In this document: piece by piece, positions 14,743-16,179 of the stretch
Position numbering within the stretch: position 1 is the stretch's first letter
How the letters are laid out: the number at the start of each line of letters is the position of its first letter
Assembly (NCBI RefSeq): GCF_014306095.1
Contig: NZ_JACRWC010000101.1
Location: forward strand, 1 to 16,179
DNA: 16,179 nt
Source of the DNA: Lentihominibacter faecis
GTDB lineage: Bacteria; Bacillota; Clostridia; Peptostreptococcales; Anaerovoracaceae
Reading direction: 5' to 3'
The notes under the pieces: generated by a model
What the model was told of the DNA's origin: nothing
Database searches by the model: none
What the model saw: only the letters and a program-made list of their open reading frames with translations
Program-made: the position numbers and the translations under genes

Positions 14743-15008
14743 GCTTTGTCACCTCCTTCAGATTCTTCTGTTTCCGGATTAGTCACAGGTTCTCCCCAGT
14801 TGCTTTTCCAGGCAATCCCGATTACGATCACCAGGTACGCCCAGCAAATCAGGTTCCACCCGTAGATAAACGGAAGTCCGAAAATGTACGGCTCCGACAT
14901 CTTCTGAAAAAAGAACACACCTAGGAACTCCATACAGGCAAAGCCAACTATCATTAATATCCAGAATAATTTAGCCTTGCCGGACATCTTTGCGTCTTTA
15001 GGTCTCAT
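14739..15008 (-). CDS. Small two-helix membrane protein, partner of the symporter
   Basis: This 89-residue protein has a charged N-terminus (MRPKDAKMSGKAK), two transmembrane helices (about 14-34 and 43-67) and an acidic C-terminal tail (NPETEESEGGDKA). The start is ATG at 15008, not the upstream in-frame ATG at 15035, because AAAGGAGG lies directly before it. Its stop overlaps the symporter start. Small two-helix proteins encoded just ahead of SSS transporters (DUF997/YhdT- and DUF3311-like) are known and thought to be accessory subunits. Which of these families this belongs to cannot be settled by eye. It most likely assembles with or stabilises the symporter in the membrane. Confidence 0.85.
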   Translation of the reverse strand: MRPKDAKMSGKAKLFWILMIVGFACMEFLGVFFFQKMSEPYIFGLPFIYGWNLICWAYLVIVIGIAWKSNWGEPVTNPETEESEGGDKA

Positions 15009-15052
15009 TTTTTCCTCCTTTCTAAAACTAACCATGTGTTTATTTTGAGGTT

Positions 15053-15099
15053 ATAATACCATGTCTACTTTAATACCTTTTTAACGAAACCTTAAACCT
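15053..15099 (-). promoter_or_regulatory. Symporter operon promoter with upstream direct repeats
   Basis: On the minus strand TG, one base and TATTAT (15058-15053) form an extended -10 about 45 bp before the small-subunit start, without a good -35. Upstream, the plus strand shows AATACC at 15055-15060 and 15072-15077, then AAACCT at 15087-15092 and 15094-15099, the last two exactly 7 bp apart. A poor -35 with direct repeats upstream suggests an activator-dependent promoter. Confidence 0.5.
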
Positions 15100-15150
15100 G
15101 TCTAAAAAAGATTTTCAATTGAAAAACATCTCTATCTTTTCAGGTCTTTC

Positions 15151-15180
15151 TTGCACCGTATACTATATATGGTGTTATAT
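15151..15180 (+). promoter_or_regulatory. Candidate plus-strand promoter with a 19-bp dyad
   Basis: TTGCAC (15151-15156) and TTATAT (15175-15180) are 18 bp apart. The spacer carries an imperfect dyad (15155-15173), ACCGTATA and TATATGGT around three bases. TATGGTGT recurs at 15168-15175 and 15200-15207. If active it would make a short RNA of about 105 bases ending at the bidirectional terminator. That RNA has a strong GGGGAGGTGATT ribosome-binding-like site (15225-15236) but only ATA, not a standard start, at the right distance. Confidence 0.35.
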
Positions 15181-15240
15181 CTGTAATCACTGTACTGTTT
15201 ATGGTGTGCTGCATTTATATTTCAGGGGAGGTGATTCTAT

Positions 15241-15292
15241 AAAAAAACAGAGTAGCAAAATTGAAATGAATTCTGACTGCTCTGTTGTTTTT
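15241..15292. terminator. Bidirectional intrinsic terminator
   Basis: Arms AACAGAG...GCA (15246-15257, with a TA bulge) and TGCTCTGTT (15278-15286) form a 10-bp stem. It is flanked by seven A on the left (15241-15247), giving seven T on the minus strand, and by GTTTTT on the right (15287-15292). It can stop the response regulator transcript on the minus strand and any plus-strand RNA. Confidence 0.7.
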
Positions 15293-15373
15293 CAAAAATC
15301 TATGCTGTTTTTACTATATACATAGCTGATGAGGACACCACAAAGACCTATCTCTTTCCCTCTTCATTGCGCT

Positions 15374-15481
15374 CTACCACGTTTCACCATACATACGCCA
15401 TGCCACAAAAGCAAATAACGCTATAAGTCCTACTACACAGCAGATCCTTGTAATGATTATTTTTTTTGTAAGTTTTATCAT
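15374..15481 (-). CDS. 35-residue single-helix membrane protein coupled to the response regulator
   Basis: A complete 35-codon frame starts with ATG at 15481, overlapping the regulator's TGA (ATGA, 15478-15481), and has AGGAGG seven bases upstream. The protein begins MIKLTKKIII, has one hydrophobic helix (about 8-28, with two adjacent Cys) and ends WRMYGETW, with positive charge inside by the usual rule. Start, ribosome site and overlap match those of the well-formed genes here, so translation is likely. In two-component operons the kinase normally follows the regulator; here this tiny protein takes that place and a terminator comes about 80 bp later. It could be a small regulator of a kinase or transporter, or the surviving N-terminal helix of a deleted kinase. 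No kinase remnant was seen after it. Confidence 0.7.
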   Translation of the reverse strand: MIKLTKKIIITRICCVVGLIALFAFVAWRMYGETW

Positions 15482-16179
15482 TTCACGACCTCCTTCCGTT
15501 TTTTCTGTTGCAGAAGCTGATGATTAAATTTATATCCAAGTCCTCTTAGACTGAGAATATATTTATAGTTGTTTTCATTATTTTCTATTTTCTTTCTTAG
15601 ATTGCTTATGTAGACCATTATTGTGTTTTTATCGCCCTGCAGACTCTCTTCTTTCCACGCATGTTCAAAGAGCTGTTCTGCGCTATAAATCCTTTTAGGG
15701 TGTTTTATGAAGAGCAATAGCATATCAAATTCTTTGACCGTAAGGCTGACTTCATCGTTATCCACCCATACTTCTCTTGTTGTAGCATTTAGAACAAGAC
15801 CTGGAGCTTTATAGATTTCTTCTTCCTCCGTGCCGATTGAACTCATATCTATTCTTCGAAGATTGGCTTTTACCCTCGCTATAAGTTCTCCTGGAAGAAA
15901 TGGTTTTGTAATATAGTCATCTCCCCCTACTGATAATGCGATGATTTTATCCAGTTCCTGATCCTTGCAGCTTACAAACAGCACGGGCGCATTGGTATGC
16001 TTTCTTATTTCCAGACAGGCGTCTACACCGTTTATATCCGGAAGCATGATATCAAGAAGAATAAGATCGGGTCTGTTTTTTTTAACAGCCTCAACGGCTC
16101 CCATTCCATCCCCTGCCTCCATCGTCAGAAACCCTTCTTTTTCAAGATATGATTTTATAAGGATCCTTATTGCTCCTGT
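15478..16179 (-). CDS. OmpR-family response regulator, N-terminus outside window
   Basis: The minus-strand frame is open through the right edge, giving 233 residues. Only about ten N-terminal residues, with part of the acidic pocket, should be missing, so the in-frame ATG at 16122 is an internal Met. The receiver domain shows GAIRILIKSYLEKEGF at the edge, the phosphoacceptor Asp in PDLILLDIMLPD and Lys in ITKPF. The Ser/Thr switch position is Ser in VLFVSCKD. The winged-helix output domain has LTVKEFDMLLLFIKHP and the ending TIMVYISNLRKKIEN followed by LSLRGLGYKF, as in VanR/PhoB-type regulators. The cognate kinase is not downstream; it may lie upstream outside the window. The symporter operon is its nearest downstream target candidate. 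Its stop overlaps the 35-residue gene. Confidence 0.92.
   Translation of the reverse strand, partial: TGAIRILIKSYLEKEGFLTMEAGDGMGAVEAVKKNRPDLILLDIMLPDINGVDACLEIRKHTNAPVLFVSCKDQELDKIIALSVGGDDYITKPFLPGELIARVKANLRRIDMSSIGTEEEEIYKAPGLVLNATTREVWVDNDEVSLTVKEFDMLLLFIKHPKRIYSAEQLFEHAWKEESLQGDKNTIMVYISNLRKKIENNENNYKYILSLRGLGYKFNHQLLQQKKRKEVVK

Noticed and set aside
15119..15325. 68-codon plus-strand frame from the ATG at 15119
   Set aside because: The start lacks a ribosome site and the frame runs through the promoter-like dyad and terminator; only the part after the internal SD-like site was considered as a possible remnant.

Overview
The window looks like a chromosomal stretch of an anaerobic, spore-forming Clostridia bacterium, most likely Lachnospiraceae. 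The reasons are a ClpP-fold TepA-type protease beside a YlmC/YmxH-type sporulation protein, an anaerobic NrdG activase, strong AGGAGG ribosome binding sites, TTG and GTG starts, and moderate GC content. Almost every gene is on the minus strand. No phage, plasmid, CRISPR or rRNA/tRNA gene was seen.

Positions 1-5072 hold a phosphate and ion block. A Na+/phosphate symporter with a C-terminal PhoU-like domain (3267-4952) is preceded by three perfect CTTAACA repeats with an 11-bp period, which match a PhoP/PhoB box. Next comes a chain in which the stop of each gene overlaps the start of the next: nrdG, then a PhoB-type regulator, then a PhoR-type kinase. A CPA2 (Kef-type) cation/proton antiporter follows 21 bp later and runs off the left edge. 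The regulator encoded here is the obvious candidate for the box in front of the phosphate transporter.

Positions 5068-7898 hold a TadZ/CpaE-like ParA-family protein whose P-loop lacks both usual lysines, then the TepA-like protease, the divergent YmxH-like protein and an unrecognised 178-residue protein. Positions 7949-12240 hold a TetR regulator and a heterodimeric ABC exporter-fold pair (overlapping ATGA). The tetR promoter carries two back-to-back 13-bp palindromes, and an intrinsic terminator sits on the tetR stop codon.

Positions 12241-13242 are mostly non-coding. They contain a Y-shaped terminator, an about 280-bp element with long imperfect terminal inverted repeats and an evenly spaced third hairpin (a MITE-like element or a structured RNA), and one small 83-residue gene. 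Positions 13243-15008 encode a sodium:solute symporter with an overlapping small two-helix partner. Positions 15009-16179 hold a regulatory spacer with a bidirectional terminator, a 35-residue single-helix protein that overlaps the stop of an OmpR-family response regulator, and that regulator, which runs off the right edge just short of its N-terminus.

Most genes belong to well-known families. The least explained parts are the 12318-12598 inverted-repeat element, the 35-residue protein in the usual kinase position, the lysine-less TadZ-like protein, and the coupling of nrdG to phoBR.
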